NCBI GenBank assembly: GCA_025929805.1
Contig: JAICPP010000032.1
Location: forward strand, 1-20,190
From: Gemmatimonadales bacterium
Lineage (GTDB): Bacteria; Gemmatimonadota; Gemmatimonadetes; Gemmatimonadales; GWC2-71-9
Direction: 5' to 3'
DNA length: 20,190 nucleotides
Under the pieces are notes generated by a model, which had not been told where the DNA came from, made no database searches, and saw only the letters and a program-made list of their open reading frames with translations. This document shows positions 1-6,377 of the stretch, one piece after another. How positions within the stretch are numbered: position 1 is the stretch's first letter; the number at the start of each line of letters is the position of its first letter. Both the position numbers and the translations under genes were made by a program.

Positions 1-2856
1 AAGAACATGGAGCAGGACTGGCTCAAGACCAACCTGGCCAAGTTCAGCCGGATGTTGCAGGGCCAGCGGGATCTGGCGGCGGTCTCCCAGCTGATTCTCT
101 CCGATCTGGCCCCGCTCGTCACCGCCCACCACGGCGTTTTCTATGTGGTGGAGCCGGGCGCGGACGAAACGGTCCTCAAGCTTCTGGCCAGTTACGCCTA
201 CAAGGACCGCAAGTATGTCTCCAATGAGTTCCGTCTGGGTGAGGGCCTAGTAGGGCAGTGCGCGATGGAGCGGCGGATGTTGCTGATCAATCAGGTGCCC
301 GCCGACTACATCCAGATCAGCTCGGGGCTGGGCGAGGCGCCGCCACGGAGCATCGTCGTACTCCCCGTACTGTTCGAGGGTGAGGTGAAGGCGGTACTCG
401 AATTGGCCACCTTCGATCAATTCGATGAGATCCGGCTCACCTTCCTCGAGCAGCTGGCGGAAAGCATCGGTATCGTGCTCAACACGATCGAAGCCAACAT
501 GCGTACCGAGGAGCTGCTCAAGCAGTCCCAGGCCCTCACCGAAGGATTGCAGCAGCAGCAGGAGGCGCTCACCGAGACCAACAAGCGGCTGGAGCAGCAG
601 ACCCGTTCGCTCCAGAAATCCGAGGACCTGCTCCGGGCTCAGCAGGACGAGCTGCAGAAGACCAATCTCGAGCTGGAGGAGAAGGCCCATCTGTTGGCGG
701 GCCAGAAGGCCGAAGTGGAGCAGAAGAACAAGGAGGTAGAGCAGGCCAAGGTAGCCCTGGAGGAGAAGGCCGAGCAGCTGGCCCTCATCTCCAAGTACAA
801 GTCGGAGTTCCTGGCCAACATGTCGCATGAGCTCCGGACACCGCTCAACAGCTTGCTGATTCTTTCCCAGATCCTAAGCGAGAATGCCGACGGCAACCTC
901 ACCAGTAAGCAGGTCGGCTTCGCACAAACCATTCACAGCTCTGGCTCCGACCTGCTGGATCTGATCAACGACATCCTGGATCTCTCCAAGATCGAATCGG
1001 GCACGATGGCGGTGGATATCACCACGGTTCCATTCGCCGAAGTACGGAAGTTCGTGGAGGGCACGTTCCGTCAGGTAGCGGACCTGAAAGGCCTTGAGTT
1101 CGACGTCACCCTGGATGGCAGTCTTCCACCTGCGATTCTGACCGACAACAAGCGGCTGCAGCAGGTTCTCAAGAACCTGCTGTCCAATGCCTTCAAGTTC
1201 ACGGAACGCGGACGGGTAACGCTCCGGGCGAGAGTGGCCACCGAGGGATGGAACCCGGAGCAGGAGCTGCTGAACGCGGCCAATACCGTAATCGCGTTCT
1301 CGGTTACCGATACCGGCATCGGCATTCCCAAAGAAAAGCACGGAGTCATCTTCGAGGCGTTCCAGCAGGGCGATGGCACCACCAGCCGGAAGTATGGTGG
1401 CACGGGCCTGGGGCTCTCTATCAGCCGGCAGATCACCCGGCTCTTAGGCGGTGAGATCAGGATCGAGAGTGCTCCGGGAGAAGGGAGCACGTTCACGCTC
1501 TACCTGCCGCTTACCTATCCGGCGCAGCCGGTGGAGACCCCTTCCATTGAGGGGGATGGCCATGCCGCCGTGGGCTCCGGACTGGAAACGATGAAACCCA
1601 CGGTGACCGCCAGCTCGCGCGTAATCCTCGCTCCGGTGGTGGAGCGGGCGGTCAATGACGACCGGGCCACAATAAAGGAGGGCGATCGGATTCTGCTCAT
1701 TGCCGAGGACGACCCGAACTTTGCCCAGATCCTGCTGGATCTGGCCCGGGAGCGGGGGTTTAAAGGGGTGGTGGCGCAGTCTGCCGACCGGGCGCTGACC
1801 CTCACCCGTGAATATCAGCCGACGGCGGTCACCCTGGACCTCCGCCTACCCGATGCCGACGGCTGGACTATTCTCGACCGGCTCAAGCACGATCCGTCCA
1901 CCCGCCATATCCCAGTGCACATCATTTCGGTCGAGGAGAACTGGCAGCGCGGGCTCCGGCTCGGCGCGATCGACTTCATGACCAAGCCAGCCACCAAGGA
2001 GTCGCTGTCGCAGGCGCTCACTACGCTCCACGAGTTCGTCGATCGTCCAGTCAAGCGTCTGCTCGTGGTGGAAGACGACGCGGCTCAGCAGCAGAGCATA
2101 GCGGAGCTGATCGGCGACGGTGATGTCCTCACTACCGCGGTCTCGACCGGAGCCGACGCCCTGGAGGCGCTCCAGCGCGAGTCGTTCGACTGCATGGTGC
2201 TGGACCTGGGACTGCCCGACATGACGGGGTTCCAGCTCATCACCCGGGTCAAAGGTGAGATTGGGCTCCGAAAACTGCCCACCATCGTGTATACCGGGAA
2301 ACAGCTCAGCAAGCGGGAGGAAGCCGAGCTCCGGCGGATGGCCGAGTCGGTGGTCATCAAGGATGCGCAGTCGCCTGAGCGGCTCCTGGACGAAACGGCT
2401 CTCTTCCTCCACCGGGTCACCGCGAGGCTGCCGGAGTCCAGGCAACGAATGCTCGAGCAGCTGCACCGGACCGACCCGACGCTGACCGGCCGCAAGGCAT
2501 TGGTCGTCGATGACGATGTCCGGAACATCTTCGCCCTGACCACCTTCCTTGAGCGAAGTGAGATGAAGGTGATTTACGCCGAGAGCGGGGGCGAGGGCAT
2601 TGCCCGGCTGCAGGAAACGCCCGACATCGATGTGGTGCTCATGGATGTGATGATGCCGGAGATGGATGGCTATGAGACGATGCGGGCCATCCGGGAGATA
2701 CCCCGCTTCCGCAACCTTCCCATCATCGCGGTCACGGCCAAGGCCATGAAGGGCGACCGGGAGAAGTGCATCGAAGCCGGGGCTTCGGATTATATCCCCA
2801 AGCCGGTCGATATGGATCAGCTGCTGTCACTGCTGAGAGTGTGGCTGTACCGGTGA
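1..2856 (+). CDS. Hybrid sensor histidine kinase, GAF-HisKA-HATPase-REC-REC-REC (5' end outside window)
   Basis: This is a cytoplasmic-type hybrid kinase that would autophosphorylate a histidine and pass the phosphate to its receivers. The reading frame is open to the left edge, and the ATG at position 7 has no visible ribosome site. Family members of this type usually carry HAMP repeats before the GAF domain, so I infer an upstream part is missing. Counting from that ATG, a GAF domain covers about residues 20-165 and a Gln/Glu-rich coiled coil about 165-265. HisKA follows with H274 in SHELRTPLNS. The HATPase has an N box (KNLLSNAFKFTERG), a G1 box (DTGIGI) and a G2 box (GGTGLGLS). Three receivers follow with phospho-acceptors D611, D733 and D880. 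All three keep the acidic pocket and the conserved lysine region. No output domain is present. The stop overlaps the GTG start of the next gene, suggesting translational coupling. Confidence 0.93.
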   Translation, partial: KNMEQDWLKTNLAKFSRMLQGQRDLAAVSQLILSDLAPLVTAHHGVFYVVEPGADETVLKLLASYAYKDRKYVSNEFRLGEGLVGQCAMERRMLLINQVPADYIQISSGLGEAPPRSIVVLPVLFEGEVKAVLELATFDQFDEIRLTFLEQLAESIGIVLNTIEANMRTEELLKQSQALTEGLQQQQEALTETNKRLEQQTRSLQKSEDLLRAQQDELQKTNLELEEKAHLLAGQKAEVEQKNKEVEQAKVALEEKAEQLALISKYKSEFLANMSHELRTPLNSLLILSQILSENADGNLTSKQVGFAQTIHSSGSDLLDLINDILDLSKIESGTMAVDITTVPFAEVRKFVEGTFRQVADLKGLEFDVTLDGSLPPAILTDNKRLQQVLKNLLSNAFKFTERGRVTLRARVATEGWNPEQELLNAANTVIAFSVTDTGIGIPKEKHGVIFEAFQQGDGTTSRKYGGTGLGLSISRQITRLLGGEIRIESAPGEGSTFTLYLPLTYPAQPVETPSIEGDGHAAVGSGLETMKPTVTASSRVILAPVVERAVNDDRATIKEGDRILLIAEDDPNFAQILLDLARERGFKGVVAQSADRALTLTREYQPTAVTLDLRLPDADGWTILDRLKHDPSTRHIPVHIISVEENWQRGLRLGAIDFMTKPATKESLSQALTTLHEFVDRPVKRLLVVEDDAAQQQSIAELIGDGDVLTTAVSTGADALEALQRESFDCMVLDLGLPDMTGFQLITRVKGEIGLRKLPTIVYTGKQLSKREEAELRRMAESVVIKDAQSPERLLDETALFLHRVTARLPESRQRMLEQLHRTDPTLTGRKALVVDDDVRNIFALTTFLERSEMKVIYAESGGEGIARLQETPDIDVVLMDVMMPEMDGYETMRAIREIPRFRNLPIIAVTAKAMKGDREKCIEAGASDYIPKPVDMDQLLSLLRVWLYR

Positions 2857-4175
2857 GCGGGCGGGCGGACCGGGGGACGGGCGGAGCGGCGGACGGCTCC
2901 ACCGTGGCAGCGGTGGAGCACGAATCAGCCGCGCATTCAGAAGCATTCATCGACAATCGCTCCGATCACCTGACCGACAGTCCGCCCGACCGCCTGTCCG
3001 ACAGTCCGCCTGACGACCGGGTCAACATCCTTCTCGTCGACGACCAACCGGCCAACCTGCTGGCCCTGGAGGCCATGCTGCAGGGCTTAGGGCAAAACAT
3101 CATCAAGGCGGAGTCCGGACGCGAAGCCTTGAAATGGCTTCTCAGCCACGACTTTGCCGTTATCCTGCTGGACGTCAAGATGCCGGAGATGGACGGCTTC
3201 GAGACCGCTGCGCTGATCCGGCAACGGGACAAGTCGCGCCACACTCCGATCCTCTTTTTAACCGCCGCTGACAACACCCAGACCCAGGCCGTGCGCGGCT
3301 ATGCAGTGGGAGCTGTCGATTACCTCGTCAAACCGGTGGTGCCGGAGTTCGTACGCTCGAAGGTAGCGGTGTTCGTGGAGCTGGCCAAAAAGAGGGAGAT
3401 GCTCAAGCGCCAGGCGCAGCTGCTGGCTGAGAGTGAGCAATCGGCCCGGGAGCTGGCAGAAACCCGCGCGGAGCTGGTGCGGGAGCTCGAGCATAAGAAC
3501 CGGGAGCTCGAGAGCTTCAGTTATGCCGTGTCGCACGATCTTCGAGCCCCGCTGAGACGCATCGACAGCTTTAGTCGTGCCCTCCAGGAGAGTCAGGGCG
3601 ACCGCCTGGACGACTCAGGACGCAAGTTCCTCAGCCGGGTTCGCGAGGCCAGTCAGCACATGGCCCAACTGATCGACGACGTGCTCTATCTGTCCAAGGT
3701 GACTCGGGCGGAGCTGCGGGAACAGGAGGTGGATCTGAGTGACCTCGCCACCGCGGTGCTGGCTCGGCTGCATGAAGCCGCCCCAGAGCGGGGAATAGAG
3801 CTGAAAGTCCGGCCGGGCGTGGTGGTTACCGGCGACGGGCAGCTACTCAGGATTGCGTTGGAGAATCTGCTGGAGAACGCCTGGAAGTATACCGCCAAGC
3901 AGCCGGCGACCCGTATTGAGTTCGGCGTGACGAATGCGTCAGGTGACCCAACGTATTTTGTGCGGGACAACGGCGCCGGGTTCGATATGACCTACGCCGC
4001 TCGACTGTTTGGACCATTCCAGCGGCTGCATCCGCAGCATGAGTTCCCGGGCAGCGGCATTGGACTCGCAACGGTCCAGCGGATCATCCATCGCCACGGC
4101 GGCCGGGTTTGGGCGGAAGGTTTGGTAGGGCAGGGCGCCACGTTTTATTTCACTCTGGGACGAGCCCGGTCCTGA
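2853..4175 (+). CDS. Receiver-histidine kinase (REC-HisKA-HATPase), coupled to the upstream hybrid kinase
   Basis: This is a soluble kinase of 440 residues with an N-terminal receiver. I chose the GTG at 2853 because it overlaps the preceding TGA (GTGA). An ATG at 2766 is in frame but lies inside the upstream gene. After a proline/aspartate-rich leader of about 60 residues, the receiver starts at NILLVDDQPANLL, with D107 in LLDVKMPEMDG. A coiled linker leads to HisKA with H228 in SYAVSHDLRAPLRRI. The HATPase has an N box (ENLLENAWKYTA), a G1 box (DNGAGF) and a G2 box (GSGIGLATV). In known systems a receiver ahead of a kinase lets one kinase control another. The overlap suggests the large hybrid kinase just upstream is its partner; this is inference. 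No DNA-binding domain is present. Confidence 0.92.
   Translation: MSGRADRGTGGAADGSTVAAVEHESAAHSEAFIDNRSDHLTDSPPDRLSDSPPDDRVNILLVDDQPANLLALEAMLQGLGQNIIKAESGREALKWLLSHDFAVILLDVKMPEMDGFETAALIRQRDKSRHTPILFLTAADNTQTQAVRGYAVGAVDYLVKPVVPEFVRSKVAVFVELAKKREMLKRQAQLLAESEQSARELAETRAELVRELEHKNRELESFSYAVSHDLRAPLRRIDSFSRALQESQGDRLDDSGRKFLSRVREASQHMAQLIDDVLYLSKVTRAELREQEVDLSDLATAVLARLHEAAPERGIELKVRPGVVVTGDGQLLRIALENLLENAWKYTAKQPATRIEFGVTNASGDPTYFVRDNGAGFDMTYAARLFGPFQRLHPQHEFPGSGIGLATVQRIIHRHGGRVWAEGLVGQGATFYFTLGRARS
2970..3017 (+). repeat. 24-bp tandem duplication in the leader of the REC-kinase
   Basis: Two adjacent 24-bp units (2970-2993 and 2994-3017) agree at 20 of 24 bases. They encode LTDSPPDR and LSDSPPDD in the disordered-looking leader before the receiver. 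The frame is kept, so this is a small in-frame expansion. Confidence 0.7.
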
Positions 4176-4334
4176 CCCCACATTAGTCTTCCCTCTTTCG
4201 GCCGATGGAAGCATCTCCGGCGGCCTGACTCCGTTCCCGAGCCTTCACGATTCCACAACTTTCCCGAGGATGCGGCTCCGCGATTGGGCACTCGCGGGCC
4301 GGCTTATGGACGACGAGGTTCGGAGGGACGGGGG

Positions 4335-4760
4335 TTAGCGAGAAGGCCTCTCCGTCGCGTCCACCGCGGATCGTGCCAGAGCGTCGCTGACCTTGATCAG
4401 CAGCTCGTCCCGGGTGAACGGCTTGGCGAGAAAGGGTACGTCGAGCTCGTTCAATCCGTAATGCCTCAGCACCTCAGCCGGGTGGGCCGACATATACAGG
4501 ACTCGTTGGTCGGGCCAATGCTCCAAGATTTTGCGGGTCACCTGCACGCCGTCGGCCAGCGGCATTACGACATCGACGATCACGAGCTGGATCCTGACGC
4601 GGGCGGTCGCCAGCACCTCAATCGCTTCCTCTCCGGTCTCAGCTTCGAAGACCCGGAAGCCCCATTCGCTGAGCAGGCGGTGCGCCATTCGTCGGACGGT
4701 CGCCTGATCATCCACGACCAGGATGCTGGGGACGCCGCGAACGTCAGGTAGATCGTGCAT
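4335..4760 (-). CDS. Single-domain (CheY-like) response regulator
   Basis: This is a stand-alone receiver of 141 residues with no output domain. The acidic pair is D17/D18 in ILVVDDQATVRR. The phospho-acceptor is D63 in LVIVDVVMPLADG, the switch serine is in YMSAHP, and the conserved lysine is K113 in FLAKPFTRDEL. Its tail of about 20 residues is short and polar. It resembles the C-terminal receivers of the NtrB-type hybrid kinases further along, so it may be a free phosphate acceptor for one of the local kinases; this is inference. The ATG at 4758-4760 is the only sensible start, with a weak ribosome site. It lies on the same strand as the two small genes at 4878-5537, 117 bp downstream of the second, and converges on the REC-kinase across about 160 bp in which I see no terminator. 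Confidence 0.9.
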   Translation of the reverse strand: MHDLPDVRGVPSILVVDDQATVRRMAHRLLSEWGFRVFEAETGEEAIEVLATARVRIQLVIVDVVMPLADGVQVTRKILEHWPDQRVLYMSAHPAEVLRHYGLNELDVPFLAKPFTRDELLIKVSDALARSAVDATERPSR

Positions 4761-4877
4761 ACGTACTATTCCGCTCGGATCCGTCCGAAAGTCACCATTT
4801 ACCCGGTGAACCTAGAGGTAAGCGATGGACCTCGACGTGATGCTCGTCACGTGTGCTTGTAAGGGGTTCCGGCCCGG

Positions 4878-5207
4878 CTAGGCAGTCTCTGAGTCGGCAC
4901 CGGAGCGGCGGTCTCGCCGGTCTTCCAGCCGGGACCGGCGCTGATCGTCCTGGGCGCCGGCCGACAACCGACCGCGGAACACAAAGTGTCTGTCGTCGAG
5001 CACCCGATGTCGCGATTGTTGGGCCGTGGTTTGAGGAGCCCCGGAACGAAGCGCCACAACCATATCGGTCATGACTGCGGCCGGCTGCCATTCTTCGGGG
5101 GGGATACCAGGGTACAGGTGGGCGAATCCTGATCTCAGGAGTGCCTGCCGGACGTCGGCTCTGACTCTTCGGCCGCGCTGCACTCCGGCTCGATGCGGTT
5201 CGCTCAT
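4878..5207 (-). CDS. Small protein of unknown function, member 2 of a local three-copy family
   Basis: This is a 109-residue basic protein I cannot assign to a known family. Its core FAHLYPGIPPEEWQPAAVM ... RHRVLDDRHFVFRGR aligns without gaps in the first half with the proteins at 5232-5537 and 14863-15135. The tail is strongly charged (Arg/Asp) and is not shared. The ATG at 5205-5207 has an AGGA sequence 9 bases ahead. The stop of the upstream paralogue is only 24 bp away, so the two probably form one transcript. There are no signal peptide, membrane segment or cysteine motifs. The support for a real gene is the conservation of the same reading frame in three separate places plus the ribosome site. 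Function unknown. Confidence 0.65.
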   Translation of the reverse strand: MSEPHRAGVQRGRRVRADVRQALLRSGFAHLYPGIPPEEWQPAAVMTDMVVALRSGAPQTTAQQSRHRVLDDRHFVFRGRLSAGAQDDQRRSRLEDRRDRRSGADSETA

Positions 5208-5231
5208 GTGGGCTGGTCCTCTCTTCTTCGA

Positions 5232-5537
5232 CTACGCGGGTTCCGGGCGTCCGGAAGTTGAACCGAAATGGCTCGGGTCAGCGCCGGAATCGCTCATTCG
5301 AGTTGAGCCGGTAGGTAGTCCTTCGGGTCGCTCGGAGCTTCCCCGATACTCGAAGTGATCTTGGTGCAGCAGCCTAGGCCCAGTGATAATTCCCGACTTG
5401 GCGGGGTCCCGGTGAATCAGATCCGTCACCTGACGAATCAGGGTTTCCACCGGCAACCAGACGCCGGACTCGATTCCAGGATACAAGGCCGCGTGTTGCG
5501 GCTTGAGTCTTCCTTCCCGCCCCCGTTTGGCGGTCAT
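5232..5537 (-). CDS. Small protein of unknown function, member 1 of a local three-copy family
   Basis: This is a 101-residue protein with the core AALYPGIESGVWLPVETLI ... PRLLHQDHFEYRGS, which it shares with 4878-5207 and 14863-15135. I chose the ATG at 5535-5537 because GGAG stands 5 bases ahead of it. A longer start at 5570 has no such site. The tail (SSERPEG onwards) is Ser/Gly/Pro-rich and looks disordered. It is first in a probable two-gene unit, with its own candidate -10 box about 95 bp upstream, just past the terminator of the glycine-rich gene. The conserved Tyr-Pro, Trp, His-Phe and Arg-Gly positions look structural, but no catalytic motif is apparent. Function unknown. Confidence 0.68.
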   Translation of the reverse strand: MTAKRGREGRLKPQHAALYPGIESGVWLPVETLIRQVTDLIHRDPAKSGIITGPRLLHQDHFEYRGSSERPEGLPTGSTRMSDSGADPSHFGSTSGRPEPA

Positions 5538-5629
5538 TAGGTCTCCAGTTCCCCGGCCGGCAGCCTTCAAGGTGCGGCGACTGGCGCGGATCGACGCCGT
5601 TCGGCAGGAACATTTGGCAGATCGGCACT

Positions 5630-5658
5630 AGTATACCGCCCGCGCGGCCTTCCCAGAA
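5630..5658 (-). promoter_or_regulatory. Candidate promoter of the two small paralogous genes
   Basis: On the minus strand a TATACT box (5635-5630) lies about 95 bp before the ATG at 5537. The hexamer 17 bp upstream (TTCTGG, 5658-5653) is a poor -35 match. It sits directly behind the terminator of the preceding gene, where a new promoter would be expected. Only the -10 box is convincing. Confidence 0.35.
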
Positions 5659-5673
5659 GGAGCCGAGCCTCGG

Positions 5674-5714
5674 GTAAAAGAAGGCGCCCCCAACTCCGAA
5701 TTGGAGCGGGGGCG
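5674..5714 (-). terminator. Rho-independent terminator of the glycine-rich gene
   Basis: A GC-rich stem pairs 5685-5691 (CGCCCCC) with 5708-5714 (GGGGGCG). It continues as CTCC/GGAG (5694-5697 with 5703-5706) after a small internal loop, and closes on GAATT. On the minus strand the stem is followed by CCTTCTTTTAC, a short T-rich tail. It lies 26 bp beyond the stop at 5740. Confidence 0.75.
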
Positions 5715-5739
5715 TCCTGTTGGCCAGCGATCCGTTGGA

Positions 5740-6207
5740 CTAGCGCTCCCGGCCACCGCCTCCGCCCTGTCCCCCACCTCCACCACCCCAGCCGCCGCCA
5801 CCACCGCCTTGTCCACCACCGCCTTGTCCACCACCGCCTTGTCCACCACCACCCTGGCCGCCGCCGCCACGCTGACCGCCACCACCCCCACCGCCCTGTC
5901 CACCCCCGCCGCCGCCTCTCTGGCCACCGCCGCCACCCTGACCACCACCGCCCTGGCCGCCACCACCACCCGGACCACCGGGACGTCCTCCACCACCGCC
6001 CTGACCGCCGCCACCACCCGGACCACCCGGACGTCCACCACCACCGCCCTGACCGCCCCCCGGTCCGCTGGGGCGACCGCCGCCGCCGCCGCCCCCACCC
6101 TTCTGCCCGCCACCACCACCGCCTGGTCCGCCTCCTCCGCCTTTCTGTCCGCCTCCTCCACCTTGGCCGCCGCCGCCACCAGGTCTGCCCCCTTCACGAT
6201 TAGCCAT
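5740..6207 (-). CDS. Extreme glycine/glutamine-rich low-complexity protein
   Basis: This is a 155-residue protein starting MANREGGRPGGGGGQ and ending GGGGGRER. It is built almost wholly from Gly with Gln, and less Arg, Pro and Lys, in units such as GGGGQ, GGGGGQK and GGGGGRPGGP. There is one Trp (GGGGW) near the end. There are no signal peptide, Cys, acidic stretch or membrane segment. I chose the ATG at 6205-6207 because AAGGAG stands 7 bases ahead; longer in-frame starts lie inside the adjacent kinase gene. The gene has its own terminator and a plausible promoter, so it looks expressed. The antisense frame (Thr/Ala/Pro-rich) has no such signals. Such sequences in other organisms occur in structural or RNA-binding proteins, but nothing here fixes a role. 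No family recognised. Confidence 0.75.
   Translation of the reverse strand: MANREGGRPGGGGGQGGGGGQKGGGGGPGGGGGGQKGGGGGGGGRPSGPGGGQGGGGGRPGGPGGGGGQGGGGGRPGGPGGGGGQGGGGQGGGGGQRGGGGGGQGGGGGGGQRGGGGQGGGGQGGGGQGGGGQGGGGGGWGGGGGGQGGGGGRER
5801..5845 (-). repeat. Three exact 15-bp tandem repeats within the glycine-rich gene
   Basis: The unit CCACCGCCTTGTCCA (plus strand) occurs three times in a row at 5801-5815, 5816-5830 and 5831-5845, coding for consecutive GGGQG units. A longer, less perfect duplication (GGGGGRPGGPGGGGGQ twice) lies at about 5950-6055. Identical codons between copies suggest recent slippage or recombination. Confidence 0.85.
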
Positions 6208-6214
6208 GCCTCGA

Positions 6215-6249
6215 CTCCTTGAGGAGGGCCGCCGCGGAGAGCGACGGCC
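6215..6249 (-). promoter_or_regulatory. 5' leader hairpins around the ribosome site of the glycine-rich gene
   Basis: In the minus-strand mRNA a 9-bp stem (GGCCGTCGC with GCGGCGGCC, one G-U pair, loop TCTCC; 6249-6227) stands directly before the ribosome site. The ribosome site itself (AAGGAG, 6220-6215) can pair as CTCC-TCAA-GGAG with the bases just before it (6226-6215). This could limit or tune initiation. Whether it does is inference. Confidence 0.45.
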
Positions 6250-6307
6250 TGAGTTCGGGATGAACACTGACTCCGATCCCATGCCCGCTCGGAGTGTGTC
6301 GACCCCG

Positions 6308-6330
6308 GCCCTATAGGGCGAGGAAATATA
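6308..6330 (-). promoter_or_regulatory. Candidate -10 box and start-site palindrome of the glycine-rich gene
   Basis: On the minus strand TATATT (6330-6325) is a fair -10 box, with no good -35 hexamer. This would fit an activator-dependent promoter. A perfect 12-bp palindrome, GCCCTATAGGGC (6308-6319), covers the expected start point at about 6318 and could be an operator. The start point is estimated, not seen. Confidence 0.35.
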
Positions 6331-6353
6331 TGTAATCAGCGGAAGGCTTGCGG

Positions 6354-6369
6354 GGTGAGATTGCTCACA
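6354..6369 (-). promoter_or_regulatory. CRP/FNR-like binding site
   Basis: The minus strand reads TGTGA-GCAATC-TCACC, matching the CRP consensus TGTGA-N6-TCACA at nine of ten fixed positions. Its centre (6361.5) is about 43 bp ahead of the inferred start point of the glycine-rich gene, close to where class II activators bind. The same bases also form a 5-bp stem with a 4-base loop just past the stop of the kinase gene at 6378, so a role in transcript ending is possible. Confidence 0.4.
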
Positions 6370-6377
6370 TCCTTGTC

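Noticed and set aside
2766..2852. Earlier ATG for the REC-kinase
   Set aside because: It would overlap the receiver of the upstream kinase by 90 bp. The GTG in the GTGA overlap is the normal arrangement.
4835..4852. Terminator for the small-gene pair (ACGTGA-N6-TCACGT)
   Set aside because: The arms are only 6 bp and no T run follows on either strand.
5760..6190. Possible CRISPR array, because of short regular repeats
   Set aside because: Repeats are in-frame glycine codons without unique spacers of constant length.
5740..6207. Assignment of the Gly/Gln protein to the KGG stress-protein family
   Set aside because: Only the MAN-R-G start is similar. The KGG repeat and acidic residues of that family are absent.
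5701..6222. 173-codon Thr/Ala/Pro-rich plus-strand frame
   Set aside because: It is the antisense of the Gly/Gln gene. It has no ribosome site, and the terminator and start signals fit the minus strand.
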